DNA of 64,000 nucleotides. Source: Mastigias papua (Eukaryota > Cnidaria > Scyphozoa > Rhizostomeae > Mastigiidae). Below the pieces are notes generated by a model. That model had not been told where the DNA came from. It searched no databases and worked only from the letters and a program-made list of their open reading frames with translations. The translations under genes were made by a program, and so were the position numbers. Shown here piece after piece: positions 25,866 to 38,380 of the stretch (the first letter of the stretch is position 1; every line of letters begins with the position of its first letter). The stretch lies in the NCBI GenBank assembly GCA_964019165.1, contig OZ025278.1, forward strand, positions 5,278,017 through 5,342,016. The letters run 5' to 3'.

Positions 25866-26108
25866 ATGGCGCTTCAAGCATTCAACGAATCTCTTGAGTT
25901 GTCAAACTCTCTGCTTGAGGATGTTAAGACAGAAGTTGACCAGATTTCATCTTTTGTTGAAAAAGTTATAGATCTTCATGAGAGTAATGAAGAAACAGTA
26001 AAACGACTCCTTGATGTTGAGGAAGAAATATTTCAAAGTTTGACTCAAGAGTACGCAAATCGTGAAGAGAACTTGAAAGAAAAAGGCTTCTCAGAAAGTA
26101 TTTTGAAG
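25866..26108 (+). CDS. SPC24: Kinetochore protein Spc24, exon 1
   Basis: Exon 1 encodes 81 residues from ATG at 25866 (context AAGATGG) to donor AAG|GTATCT. Spc24 is the C-terminal partner of Spc25 in the Ndc80 complex, which links kinetochores to microtubules. Spc24's globular domain docks onto the inner kinetochore (CENP-T/Mis12). This exon is the N-terminal helical part, rich in Glu, Leu and Val with heptad-like spacing (LEDVKTEVDQISSFVEKVID). With exon 2 (28698-29066) the protein is 203 residues, close to the roughly 200 of vertebrate Spc24. The joint is phase 0. The identification rests mainly on the exon 2 domain and total length. Confidence 0.82.
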
Positions 26109-28697
26109 GTATCTTGCATCATTTTTGACTATTCGATGTGGTTTATTTGGGACTAAGGAACTTTTATTAATACAAACAAAATCCCGGTGGACTTTTCAGT
26201 CAGAATTTTGAGCTCTTCACGCCCTAAAATGTTCCTCAGTTTACTTCATGTCTACCGGTAACCATTCTTTTATGTTGGTCATTCCTATTCTTTGCCCCTA
26301 GTTGCTGGTTGGTTTTCCTTTTCCTTCGTGGTTGTTTGTTTGCCTCTTTCATTTTGAACTGCATTGGCTTCAAGCCTCTTATGGCACAACTTCAATCAAC
26401 TTATTTGATAAAATACCACTTGGGTTCCATAAAATAGCATGGAATTTAAGAAATATTGTCTTGAAACAGCATAAATCCCATGAGACTGTGGCGTAAAATG
26501 GCATAAAATATGGTAGAGAACTGGCATAAATTCATAAAAGAATCAGTAAATTTTGGTTAGGAGATCTGCTTGTTTCACTACTATACTACTGGTAGATGTT
26601 TCTGGGGCTCCATATTTGCTGTTGAACGTAAAAAGATGGAGAAGCTTTTATGTACTACACTGTTGTGCAGAGCAAAGGGGCCTAAAATAGGAATTTTTGT
26701 AGGAGCTAGGCATTAAATATTTGTAGATGCTTAACCCAGGACATCCTGTGTTAACCCTTATTGTCTTCCATGCACTGTATATGCGACTTTTACACACTCT
26801 GTGAGTACTTCTAATGGATGTCATTTTCATGATCCGTTGCCCACAGAGTTGTTATTATGCAAAACTGATGTTGATGACAATTATTTTGCTTAAAGTACAA
26901 CCAGGCCACATTATGTATTGTTATCCTCAGTAGGCCTACTCAATAGTCTGCACTTTGTATGAGATTTTCTTACTAATTAATATTCTTCATTGCTGTTCCA
27001 CTTCTTTTGGATTGCAGTGATATCAGCTTGCTCAAACCCTCATTCATTCCACATATTGTTTCTTGTTCAGCAAGGAAACCAAGCTTTAACTTACTTTTAT
27101 GATATTGCATCTGTTTCTTTTCCTTTCTGTACTAGCACGAAAGACCTGGCATCCCCTAAGTTATAAGACCCTCTACTAACAGTGTCATCTTACCATATAT
27201 ATTAAAGCAAGAGCTTTACATTATGTTATGCATTACCAACTTTCCCCTATTAATCACCTAGCTTAAACTAACTACGAATCTCTAGTAAACACTGCACTTT
27301 AAGTTTACTCTGAAATTCCCTCTAATATGTATTACCTCTAATACAATGCTCATGCAAAGTGGCATTTCATAGACAAATGGGAAAAGTAGAAAATAACACA
27401 CAAATGCTATTTTTTTCTTTCTTTCAATCTTCATCAATACCATGAAGAAGACATGATCTGCCAATTGTTCTTTTGAAATATGTTGCTTTACAATCAACCT
27501 TCAAATTTTTCATAATTTTGTCTTGAAGAGTCATTTCCAGATGCCTTTCCCATGTACATTTAATGAGCATTGCTTGTACAACAAATCCTATTTCTTAGTT
27601 GTGTTTCATTGTGATATTTAGTGTGGTATGGATTAGTTGTAGCTATTTTCTATCAGTTGCAAAAGGTTTTACTTTTGGCATGTTCCAGCATTTCAGACCT
27701 TTACGTGAAAATATTGTCACAAGGGTGGTACAGTATCAGACTAGGAGGATGATTGGGCTATAGAAGTTTCTGCTTCATAGGCATCCCCCAGATGCACAGC
27801 CGCCAGAAGTGTAGTTTGATGGCATGCCAATGTTTTATAAAACACTGTTCTTGGTTAACCTAATTATGTTTAAGTGTGTGATTAGCACTTTACACCTAAC
27901 TATGATGGAGTCATGTCCTTATTGCTTATTGGACTAAAACAGGTTTTTGAAATATAAACTGCCTTCCCTGAGTCTCTATTCGAGAAGTATGTTGATGATT
28001 AGCTCATACAGTTATTGATGTTTGGCTGTGTTAGCTGTTGTTAGGGGCTAAATCAGGATTTTGCAAAGCCAGCCAACCACCCACATGAATAGCTCTACAT
28101 GGGGGTATTTGAGTGGTGAGGGTGATAGCATGTGTAAGACAGACAAGCTTGCTTTGTTAAATCCTGCCTCCCTCTAATAACTGCTTCAAAAATTCCTTAA
28201 AGCTCTATAAACACAGGTCATTTAATAAAGGGAAAGGGATGGCCAGACAAATGCAGATTAACATAGCAAGATGTAGATTTCCAAAAGCACATTCAGATTT
28301 CTGAGAACAAATTCAAATTAACAAGAGCAACTTTAAACTCATGATGAGAAATTCAACTTAATGAGCACAAATTCACCATAACTAAAGCAATATATTTTGG
28401 GGACGGAAAATGGCCTAAGAAAGCCTTTTTAATTTCATCACACCAGTAAGCTATTCAATTGAGCCAGTAGTCATAAATTTGGATTCCTTTCAAGTGCATT
28501 CACTATTTAGCAATGATTTTTGTGATGACTAAGAGTATTAATGATAGATCTTTCATTATCTGTTTGAATTAGTGTGACTATTTTCCTTAAAAAATGGATT
28601 CAGTAATCCCACAAAGTTGCATGTACACAGATAAAGGTCTGTGTAGCACTTGCATTTGCTAAAGATTGTTATTAAGTGCTATTGGTCTCTTTTGAAG
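26109..28697 (+). other. SPC24 intron
   Basis: A 2.6-kb intron with GTATCT donor and TCTCTTTTGAAG acceptor. It holds one tandem repeat (28248-28387). Several short readings inside have no recognisable domain. Confidence 0.75.
28248..28387. repeat. Degenerate 20-bp tandem repeat, seven units
   Basis: Units such as CAAATGCAGATTAACATAG, CACATTCAGATTTCTGAGAA and CAAATTCAAATTAACAAGAG repeat about every 20 bp. ATGGCC words lie near both borders (28239-28244, 28409-28414). The style resembles the subterminal arrays of the element at 59077-60249. Confidence 0.65.
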
Positions 28698-29066
28698 GGT
28701 AAGAATGAAAACAATGCAGATCAAGTGAAAACGATTACTGAGGATATCAGCAATCTTGAAAAGCAAAAGGCTGAATTTGATAAAGAGTTGCTGCAGTTAT
28801 CTGAGCAGTTCAAAATTCTAGGTGAGAAGAAGGAGATTGTACTTAAAGAGAGTAGCCAGTATATTCCATGGAAGAAGGGTGAGTTAGCATTGTTCACAAC
28901 AACAACTGGAATTCGATGGAATTTTGGCTGCAATGATCATGAAATTCGTGGATATGTGGCTTGTAAAAATGGCATCAAGCCATTTTCCATCAATTCAAAT
29001 GAGCATGATTCATTTCATATTGCGAATTATTTATGGGATGTTATTGAGTCAGCTTACAATATTTAG
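28698..29066 (+). CDS. SPC24: Kinetochore protein Spc24, exon 2 (globular domain)
   Basis: Exon 2 starts in phase 0 at GKNENNADQ and ends with TAG at 29064-29066 (122 codons). The first half is coiled coil (ISNLEKQKAEFDKELLQLSE). The C-terminal half is the Spc24 RWD-like globular domain, recognisable by LALFTTTTGIRWNFGCNDHE, then IRGYV, then IKPFSINSNE and a final helix FHIANYLWDVIESAY. The order I-x-W-(D/N)-(Y/F), G-(Y/I), P-F/I and YLW-x-(V/L)-(V/I) matches vertebrate Spc24. All expected parts are present, so the gene looks functional. Confidence 0.88.
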   Translation, partial: GKNENNADQVKTITEDISNLEKQKAEFDKELLQLSEQFKILGEKKEIVLKESSQYIPWKKGELALFTTTTGIRWNFGCNDHEIRGYVACKNGIKPFSINSNEHDSFHIANYLWDVIESAYNI

Positions 29067-29287
29067 TTACTTTAAAGTTTTCTGTTTGTATAAGTTGTAT
29101 GTTGCTCCCTTGTTCTCCCCAGACCCCAAAATTCTGCCTCACCAGGCAGTTTTGGGACAATTTTGAGAGTCATTCTAACTTAGATATTTGCAAAGAGTTT
29201 GTGGTGTATCAGGGAAATGTTTCCTTTAGAGCAGAGAGGTTGAGGACTCTCCTACAGGCCAGACTATATGAATTTGAATAGGTAGGC

Positions 29288-29293
29288 AATAAA
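29288..29293 (+). terminator. SPC24 polyadenylation signal (AATAAA)
   Basis: First AATAAA hexamer after the stop codon, about 220 bp downstream. A CTTGTTGGTGTC-type GT-rich stretch follows at about 29302-29316. Confidence 0.5.
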
Positions 29294-29550
29294 CCACCCT
29301 CCTTGTTGGTGTCAGGTAGGCAATTTTTACAGGGCATAAAACTGGCTTGGGAATGCCTGGAAGAATAAGGGAAGGGAAAATGCTCCTATGTCTGAACTAA
29401 GATAACAAGGGGTTTAATAAGATATAAGATAGAATCTATCCACATATGGAAATATATTTCAGTTCACTTTTCGGCCGTTATCAGACATTTCATTCTCTGA
29501 TGAGTACCTGATGAAAAGGCTTTTCAATATGCCTAATGAACTTCCCCAGT

Positions 29551-29594
29551 TTTTTGAGCTATAGTGAAGTTCTGTAGTACCAACAGACTATTCA
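29551..29594 (+). repeat. Hairpin motif copy 2
   Basis: TTTTTGAGCTATAGTGAAGT followed by TCTGTAGTACCAACAGACTA and TTCA. This is the fullest copy of the motif found five times in the window. Confidence 0.75.
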
Positions 29595-32500
29595 AAACAG
29601 CTGATAGCAGACCACTGAAATCATAACTCAATTGGGCCATTTCTTTAGCAAATTATCAACCAGGTGGGGATACATTGCCTGCCTTGGGTGCAGGAGTGGA
29701 GGGGCACATTGGTGATTACCCATGCTAAATGGCCATGCCTTCTTTTATGATGGGTTGAAGAATAACAACAATGTTTCATCTTTTATAAGCACTGATCCCC
29801 TCCTCTTCCTTTTACACATTCCTCTTCCTCTCATATTGGAAGCACAGCGCTATTTTATATCATTATCATTAGAAGTATTTAGCTTGCTACTTAGTATTTT
29901 TTGGCAAAGATTGTCAATATCTCATACTATCTTGGTTTGAATTTTTAATTTTGCTCCTATCTAGAAGCCCCCTGCCATTATGGGTAATGCAAATAAAGCA
30001 CTAGAATGATAATCAAAACAATAACTGAAGTCATTGCCTTAAGGAACTATGCAATGCTCAGAATAGCAAAACTTGGCATTTGTTGTCAGATCTCCTGGAT
30101 GTCACAAGCTGTTAAACAAACCTGAAAACCAGTCAAGATAGCATCATTTCGATGTTTAAATTGGAGTAAATTTCACAAGTACCATTTCATGACTTTGGCC
30201 ATCACTGTACATACTGAATTTCCCAATAGTTGACAAATTATTTATAATTTACCTTCTGACCCAACCTAATTGATGGGGCCACAACAGGCCCCTTGTGTAG
30301 GCAGTCCTCTCTCAATGGCAGATCCAATGCACATTGTGATGGGCTGAGATGACTCCCTTGTAGAAATTGATAAAGAAATGGGTGATGCAATCACATTAAC
30401 CACCCTTGAGTGATGACTTGAACATGTGACCCAAAAGCTCAAAGATGCTAAATTCAAGTCTTCAAAAGAAGTGATAAACATTAAAACCATCACAATACAA
30501 AGAAACATTTTATTGATAAATTCTATGCACAACATCATTTTGTATGCTTTTAGAGTAGAAGAGGATCATGCTATCATATATAAAGTTTCTTGAGGTATTT
30601 GTTTTACTCTAAATAGGGTAAAATTGTTTCCAACATCGAATATGTATAGAAAGCTCTCCAATACAAACACTTTTTGGTGTTTATTTATTCATCATTGCTG
30701 ACATGTGGGGCAAATCCAACAGTCCTGAATGTGACACCTGAAGGCTTTGATCAAGTATATCTGCCAAACAGTAATAGGTGTATTGAGAATATTATACTTA
30801 TTCATTACTTCCAGCTAGGTGGTGGTATTGAAAATGAAATTCTTTGCTTTTAATTTCTTGGTTTTAATTTATAGTCGATCAGATCTTGTTCTTGGCATGA
30901 TATGCAAAATCTGTCATTTTCACAACCTACAGTCTCGGACTGAAATTTTATCAAATCTCCCAATGAATTCTCTTTTTGCTCATTTTGTAAGTTACTGAGC
31001 ATAATATCATGAAAACACAACTTTGCCAGGAATTGAGGTTATAATGTACTTAAGTAAGGCCAATTTATTTCCATGAGAGTGCAATTCCAGATGTGACGTT
31101 CTGGATGTGGCAGTTTTTAACAAATGCAAAAAGTGCTGCAGGACGTAGCAGAAAAACTGTTTTTAACTTATGAACACATCTTCAAGAACAATACGTTATT
31201 AACCTTAGAAGAAGGGCCATGACGAAAAACATTGTAATTCTTCCCAGTTCTTTAATTCGACGTAACCAGAAATTAAGACATATCCATACTATCCAGAATG
31301 CAAGACGTGCCGTTTTAATTTAGACATTTCCATATTAGACATAAACTTGAAGAACGTTCGAAGACAACGTGTCTCATCTTCAGCTTATTAATTATAAGTA
31401 ACTGTGGCTTATATAGATAAAGGGGAAAAAGCAAATGGGAAAAACAAGCGAGAAAATCAAGGCAAATTCAAAAGGAAATTTCAAAGGAAATATACCGGGT
31501 AGTTGGTAAACAGGAATATTGCCTAAATAAGGGAAAATAAATATATTAGTGCGTTATTAATAAGGAATAAAGATATGAAGCTAGTTCAATTAGTTTCAAT
31601 TCATAGTTTGATTGAAAACTTATATTGAGTCCCACATTGGGTCAATTCTGGTATAGCCAACTCTCGCAAAATATCATCTTCATGAATCCAGAACTTATCA
31701 GCTTTGTTGACTTTCTTCATCTTATCAGAGCTTGTAAGTTTCATTTAAATTTATTATTGATTGAATGTGATTTGAAAGACTTATAGTAAGTAAAAGAAAT
31801 AAAATCCATTATTAGAAAAATATAGATTTCAATGTATTAATGTGTAATACCTTCAATTTTATTTTGTAAATGAATAATTTATAAACACTTGAAACTATTA
31901 TTAATTAATTTATAGGTTACTGTTGAAAAAAGTTGTTACGTTTACCAAAAGGTTTTTGGTTGATGGCAATAAAACTAACATATCAAAACATATTTTCTTG
32001 GTTTGCAATATTACAGCTTAGATTTTTATTCACATGCTGTTTTTATCAGTCAATGATGGAAAGTTGAATTTAAAATGTTAAATTATTTTTGTAATACCCA
32101 ATTTGACAATTATTTTCGTTTTTGCACCAATATCATGAAAATGTTCCGGATGTGATACCCTATTCTGAATCTGCGTGTTTATAGTAATAAATCAGTTTTC
32201 TTGCCATGTACATTTTGATGATATCATTTAGGGTAGCCCTAAAACGCATGCCACATATCGCATATTCCATGCTGCATGCTTTTGCTGAATGCAGGCAATC
32301 CACCAAGGATGTAGAAGACATGAAAGACATAACAGATATAAACACATAAAATAGACATATTTTTCAGAAATGTGAACATGAAAGACATTTTCTCAGATGC
32401 ATCCTGAAAATATTTGATTAATATATAGTACACTATGTGTGTCATATGACAGCTACCAAGAAACAAAGATACTTTTTTAGATTTCTCAGTCATATTGTGA

Positions 32501-32758
32501 TTTGTGCTGGTTGATAAATGTGAATGTACCTGTAAATGCTTTGCAGTTGTGGTGGCATCAGTTTTGGTTGGGGCGATCCATAGAGGAAATCTGGGTTTTC
32601 GGGTATTTTTTTACCCCCCTCCCCTCTGTCCGAACTTTCTGTTGGGAAAACAGGTCATTTTTATAAGGGCTCGGATATTGCATTATCTGATACCGTATTT
32701 TTTGTCTTTCTTTTTTGCTCTTTTTCTTCTCATTAGATATTGTTCAATTGTGAGTACG

Positions 32759-32805
32759 ATTCGCAATGGGAGCACGAGAACCTTGAGTTCTCTCCCGTTG
32801 CGAAT
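32759..32805. repeat. Imperfect inverted repeat
   Basis: ATTCGCAATGGGAG, then CACGAGAACC TTGA GTTCTCTC, then CCGTTGCGAAT. It forms a hairpin of about 20 bp per arm with a few mismatches. Confidence 0.65.
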
Positions 32806-33433
32806 GGTATATAGTAATGTTGATAACTTCTCTTGTTATGTTTTTATGGTGATAAAAAAAGGGGTACCCATTTCCCATGACCACCCTCCCCTTTGTTACG
32901 GACATACTTTCAGGAAACGATCTCCCAAAAGACATAAAATGGATATGTTTTGAAAATTGGAAACACATAAAACACAGAAAACCAGGCAAAATTCCGCTGG
33001 AGGCCCTACGAATGACAAGTTTAGTTTCATGGAGATTTGAAAGTGTACCCTTACTTTTCAAATTGAATTAAGTTTTGAAACTGCATGTCAGTTGATTTAA
33101 ATTTCAATACATAATATCAAATTCCTTTAACTTATGATTTAGGATTCTCAGCAGTGCATTCTTTTGCATACAGTAGATTTTCGGAAGGTTCCAGACGTGA
33201 TAATATTTCAGAAATTACAAGATAGCTTTTTTTAATAATTTCATATCAACTTGAGAATTTGATTTTCTGAAGACAAATAATTGTATACCTGATTTGCCTT
33301 GGAAATAAATAAAAAACGTTATATATCCTTGATAAAACTGAGAAAAATGACTTAAATTGTTGTAGTATTTCCTTGTCTGAATTAACATATTGATATTTTT
33401 GACACTTACAAGTTGAAACGCATAGATAAGTTT

Positions 33434-33685
33434 AGGGACCAGTCATTAATTCTTCCAGGGGAGGGGTGGATGACATCTGAGAGGGGGGACCAAACTTCTG
33501 CACACTAAGAGGGAGGGGGATGAAAACTAAAGAGCATTTCAAGAGAAGGTCTATGGAGTTTCTTCTGAAATCCTGAAATGGGGATCAATATATTTACATA
33601 AACTTGAGAGGGGGGACGAAAAGTCAATCAAATATATGAGAATGTCTTCTACCCCCTCTCCACAAGTAATTAATGACCCGTCCCT
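33434..33685 (+). repeat. MITE family copy 1 (AGGGACxxGTCATTAATT ends)
   Basis: Left end AGGGACCAGTCATTAATT; right end complement of AGGGACGGGTCATTAATTA. The interior is rich in GAGAGGGGGGA-type purine runs. A second copy in opposite orientation is at 44079-44332. Confidence 0.85.
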
Positions 33686-34239
33686 TATGTTAGATAATAT
33701 TTTTCATAGAATTACTTGAACATTCTCTAGGCATGGCATAGGTATGTCATCGAGACTCCCTCTTAATAAAATCATACATTTTTGCGCCTGCGTTGCTCAC
33801 CAACTACTTCCACCATAGTCCACACATGTGGTTTTCGGATTATGTTTCCGCAAATATGCACATGTAAGATATGGTGTGAGATGGTGTCATTTTCTTTTCA
33901 TTTCAACATATTTTTACACGATAACCCTTCAGCTAATAATACTACATAATACATAAGTATAGTGTTATATATAACCTATATTAAAAAAGAAAAATATAAT
34001 AATACTAACGCTGATCTTCCAGAGGGTCGTGCTTAATTTATTTTCAGAAGGGGATTTCAATCTAGATTTTAAGAGCTGAGAACGAAAACTCTGTCTTGGT
34101 ATACTCTAGATTATACTTAGGAATCTGGATATTCTTGTAGAATTGTGTATTGTGTCTGGAGTAGTGAGATCTTAGAGAGAATCTGTCCCATAGATTTTCT
34201 GGACACAGCCTGTTAAATATCTTATATACGATAACGGCA

Positions 34240-35002
34240 CTATCAAATGTAATAAGTTGTTTAACTTTTAGAAAATTTGGTTTTCCAGTTGTCTTTTATC
34301 CTGGATGCACTAATCATTGAAATGGCTCTGTCTTTGAGACGTTGAAGGGATTCTATTTTGAGCTTGATAGACTGCCCCCAGATTACATCAGTATACCGTA
34401 TGCGACTTTCAACTAGGGCACGATATACATTCCTCAAATGAAGACTGAGGGGATAATGTTTTTCACCCGTTTTAGAGATTCAAGACCACAGCGACTTGTT
34501 GTGAACAGTTTTAAATTGTCCTTCCCAATTTAATCCTTCATCCACAATAATCCATAGTGATTTGGTATTGGTCACCCGTATTATATCGGAGCCATTCAGT
34601 TTCAATGGTTCATGTATCTCGACTTATTAATATATTCACCCGCATCCATGTATAGATATTCGATAATTCCATTTGGGCGCTTTAGATTAGATCTTCGACA
34701 CTAGTAGATAATACTGTGACATGAGTATCATCAGCGCAGAGACTTGCCTTAGAGTCTATCAGGCATTTTTCAAAATCATTCAAGTATATTATAAAAAGAA
34801 GAGGGCCAAGACATGAGCTTTGTGGGATACCACAAGTTACTTTTCTAGCCCACGACTCCCGCCCATTTGCGGCACAGTACTGTTTTCTATGCTCGAGATA
34901 TGATCGGAACCAATTCCCAGCAATTTCTCGAATGCCGGATTTCTTCAATTTTCCTAGCAAAAGTGTGACATGTGATTTTACGAGTTGAGCGCCCTGCTGC
35001 AC
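34240..35002 (-). mobile_element. LINE remnant: reverse transcriptase and C-terminal part
   Basis: On the minus strand the open part (35002-34682) carries GNWFRSYLEHRKQYCAANGR, then TCGIPQSSCLGPLLFIIYLN and ADDTHVTVL, which are the thumb-proximal and catalytic motifs of a jockey/CR1-like reverse transcriptase. GIPQSS replaces the usual PQGS and CADD replaces YADD, so catalysis is doubtful. Further along (34440-34250) it reads LRNVYRALVESRIRYTDVIW then LQRLKDRAI, the conserved post-RT region. It is a relic. Confidence 0.85.
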
Positions 35003-35015
35003 CGGGTCCTTCTCG

Positions 35016-35042
35016 ACTCAGTCCGCCCATATCGGACTGAGT
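35016..35042. repeat. Perfect 10-bp hairpin
   Basis: ACTCAGTCCG, 7-base loop CCCATAT, CGGACTGAGT. It adjoins the 5' side of the LINE relic and a GC-rich stretch (about 35050-35140). Confidence 0.8.
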
Positions 35043-38000
35043 GTAAACATGGGTTTATACGGCCGTGACGGCATAACCGTGGCGCTTAGTACGGCATGTG
35101 AAGGCACGGCTCGCCTTAACGTAAAACAGCCCGAAGTCCACCACTACACTTTCCTAACATTGAAGCTTGGCTTCTCTTGTTTTAATGTTATTGTGCAATC
35201 ATATATTCATTTCTTTTATCCATTTATTGTTTCATTGATCTTGATGGTAAGTCGTTTTGTGAAAACCGCGGATTATCTCAGGCCATTTATTCCCCGGGAC
35301 GAGCATTATATTGTTCTAAAATGTGCAGTAAACATCCCCCATAGAGCATCTAAATCTTAATCCTTACATCAATAACATTCATAGAGCTTATAAGATGCTT
35401 TGAAACAATGAAGCATTCTTATACGTTGAGAAGTATTATGAATCATAGACTCACCTTAACCTTGCTTGCTTTCTTATTTGTTTTTGTGTTGTTGTAGGTA
35501 TTTTTAATTCAATTTTTTTCTGGCCAATTTCTTTAACTTATAAAATCAGTCCTACAGATAACTGTTTGCATGTCCTCTCGGCCTTATGGCCCGAACCTGT
35601 AATGGGGTATAGACTGTCACACCTTCCAGGCAAAAATTGTCTCTGCATATGACGAACTTTGCCATATAGGTCGGCAATTGTATTTCATTGTTTATGTTCT
35701 AGGTACCCAAGAGGTAGATATTTGATTTGATATTCATGACATATATTAAATATTCATAGTCTTCTCTTATAAACAGATTTTCTTCAGTCATGGAGATCAC
35801 GCCCATTTTGCCGCAAAATGTAGGTACTACACCCTACCACAATAAATGGCTAGGAATTGCCCTATCAGCCCCCTGTGACACCACTTGTATATGGACCGCA
35901 CCTGTACCTTTAAGAATAACAGAGGAGCTGTGAAGGCTTTACTCTTAAGCAGTTTTGTCTCTAGCAAAGGTGTACGATTCTATCTCCTCTCTGAACAGTG
36001 AGCTTATCAGAGCACAAACCCAAAGATGTTTGGTTTATTGGAAATTCCAATTGGAGTGGTTAGAGTGGCAATTTATTTCCTGTTTTAGCCCGTAGAAAAG
36101 CATATTTCCATTGGAAACATCAACAAGAACTTCAGCTTTGCTTTTGGTTGATGGCAGATACCTATACAGAATTAAAATGCGAGCAGAAAGCAGGACTTAG
36201 CTCATAGGCTGGGTTCATCTCTTCATGGTGCCAAAGGAGCATAACTGAAGTTTATTGGCAAGAGTATTGAATCTGAGTGCCTTGAGAGAGATATCGGGAA
36301 AATCCTCTTGGGACAAAGTAGCATTACTACACACGTTTTTTGTAAGACTATCAAGGCTGAAATTCTTTGAGATTTAAGAATTAAGCAAGGCTCAACTTTC
36401 ATGAAGGTTTGAAATTTTTGCTGATTTGAGCTTTTTGCAGAAAACAAACCAAATTGAGCTGGTACTCGCTAAACTATGAAGCGGCTCAGAAATTCTTTAA
36501 AGAGAGTCAGTTACACACTTTTTGTCATATGAGTATAGTGCTTGCGAGAATTAATGCTCAAAATCTCAATCACTTAAAGAACAATATATGAATATTATTA
36601 TACTCAAAATCAAAATGATTTAAAAATATTGAGGCTCAGTGAAAAATCAGGTATTCTGATAAAAAGATGTGTGTAGATGCATTGTTTATGTTCTGTTACT
36701 TATCAGCTTCCAAAAGTGTTATCTCTTTAACATAAAATGTTTGGCATTTTCATTACAAAATATCTCAGATTCTGTGTCTCTTATGCCGGAGAAAGTATGG
36801 CTGTTTTGGACATTCTTGTATGCCCTCATTGAAAGGACTAAAATCTTTCTATCGCGTGTTTTCTTCACGTTCTATAAGCCATGAAACTGCATCTTATCTC
36901 GCTAATATCCTGATAGTAGCCAAATATTATAAATGATTAGCTTTTCTCCGCATCCAATATAACTAATGATGGCTTACACTAATGCACACCTTCGAGAGCT
37001 TTCATGGAGCCCTGGGCACATGGAACACACGGTTTTAATGGCAAAAGTTGCTTATAGGAAAGTAATACGCACTGCTCAAAAAAGTCAAGAGTTAGTTCAA
37101 TACTTGATTTTCAGTACTTGGTGTACTTATGAAATTCTAATTTTTACGCAAGCCTACGATCTTTTTTGTCTAATTTGCATAAATTCCCTCCCAATGGTAA
37201 CTTGTGTCACAGTGTTGTGTTTGTGTAGTGCCTGTTTGACTAAGCCGCGCGGTAGTGTTACATAAACTGGAATACTCTCACTAACAATGTCAGAAAGTGG
37301 AATCGTGAAAGAGTTAAGAACGTTTCCATGTTGGATAAGAAAAAGCTACCTCATGAATAAACATTTAATGAGCAACTGTTGATGACGTCATTATCAAATT
37401 TAAAAAGTCACCAGTGGCTCATTTCGGCCTCCTCCGTTCCGGGATCTGGAAATCTGCCTCCTTGCTCCCTTCTTAGCGACCCTGTTTTGATAATACTCAG
37501 GTAAATTAAGTAAGAATTGCCAAGACCTCAGGTAAAAATTAGTTTTTCGTTCAAAATTTCCGTGATAAGAGTCTAACGGCATTTTGCCGCGGTGTCTTCT
37601 TTGCGCATAAATTCACAACAGGGTTGTGCTTCCTTCTTGTATCTATGAGGTTGTAGCCACTAACGCTTGAAAGGTTAGAAAACGGCAAATCAATTCTTGA
37701 ATTCTTCCAGCAGCCATACCGAGGTAATCATATTTTGAAGCTCCATTGATGGACTGAAATCGAGAAAAATCTCCTTGAATACCTCTTTTCAAATCTATTG
37801 CGTAATGCCTATGAAGAGAAATAATCAAGCTGTATACTATTATACCGTGTTTCTTTGATATATAAATCTACTTATTGCTTTTGCCATGCCCTACACACTT
37901 AGTAGACCAACTTTGTGCCATTTAAAGGTGTGTTGCTAGCTGTTTGTCTCTGTTTTCTGGAGCTTCATGCCAGCATTAGCTATGCTCTACTGTGTTTTTT

Positions 38001-38380
38001 GTCCCGTGGATCTTGTTATTGATGCTGTGAAGGCGCCCCGGGATTCTCAGTAGCTGCTTGAAAATGTCTGAAGTTTTGGAGAACGTGTACAGCTGTTCAT
38101 GGCAACCCAACCTGTTCGTTAAATATTGATGAACAATGCTGCAAAAAGAGGCAACGAAACAATATCACCACCTTCAGTTCTTTTCAATTTTCTGGAAGAA
38201 ACTTGTTTGCTGATTCATGTGTGTGAACCATCATAAAAGCTCACTTCAGTTAGGCCCTTCTGCCGATGTTTATGAACGGGCGATCCGAAATAATGGTATA
38301 TAGCGTACAGACGAAGGACACATATTATTGATAACATCGGAAAGGAAAACAAGACTATTATATTTGTTAAGAAGACTAAG
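35043..38380. other. Gene-poor stretch upstream of the alpha-2/delta gene
   Basis: About 3.3 kb. Readings at 35049-35360, 36223-36447, 36966-37265 and, on the minus strand, 37400-37582 and 37643-37828 have no recognisable domain. The last two look slightly protein-like (KKGARRQISRSRNGGG; GDFSRFQSINGASKYDYLGM) but no splice pattern joins them convincingly. The 5' UTR and promoter of the gene at 38381 should lie here; no clear TATA box was found. Confidence 0.4.

Larger units (their letters stand above)
29294..33433. other. Gene-poor stretch
   Basis: About 4.1 kb without a supportable gene. It contains hairpin motif copy 2 (29551-29594) and an inverted repeat (32759-32805). Readings at 29722-29940, 30266-30538 and 32504-32953 lack recognisable domains. 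Confidence 0.5.

Noticed and set aside
31085..33210. TTCCAGATGTGA-like word at about 31086, 32143 and 33190, spaced about 1.05 kb
   Set aside because: Beyond about 12 bases I could not align the surrounding sequence, so a tandem duplication is not supported.
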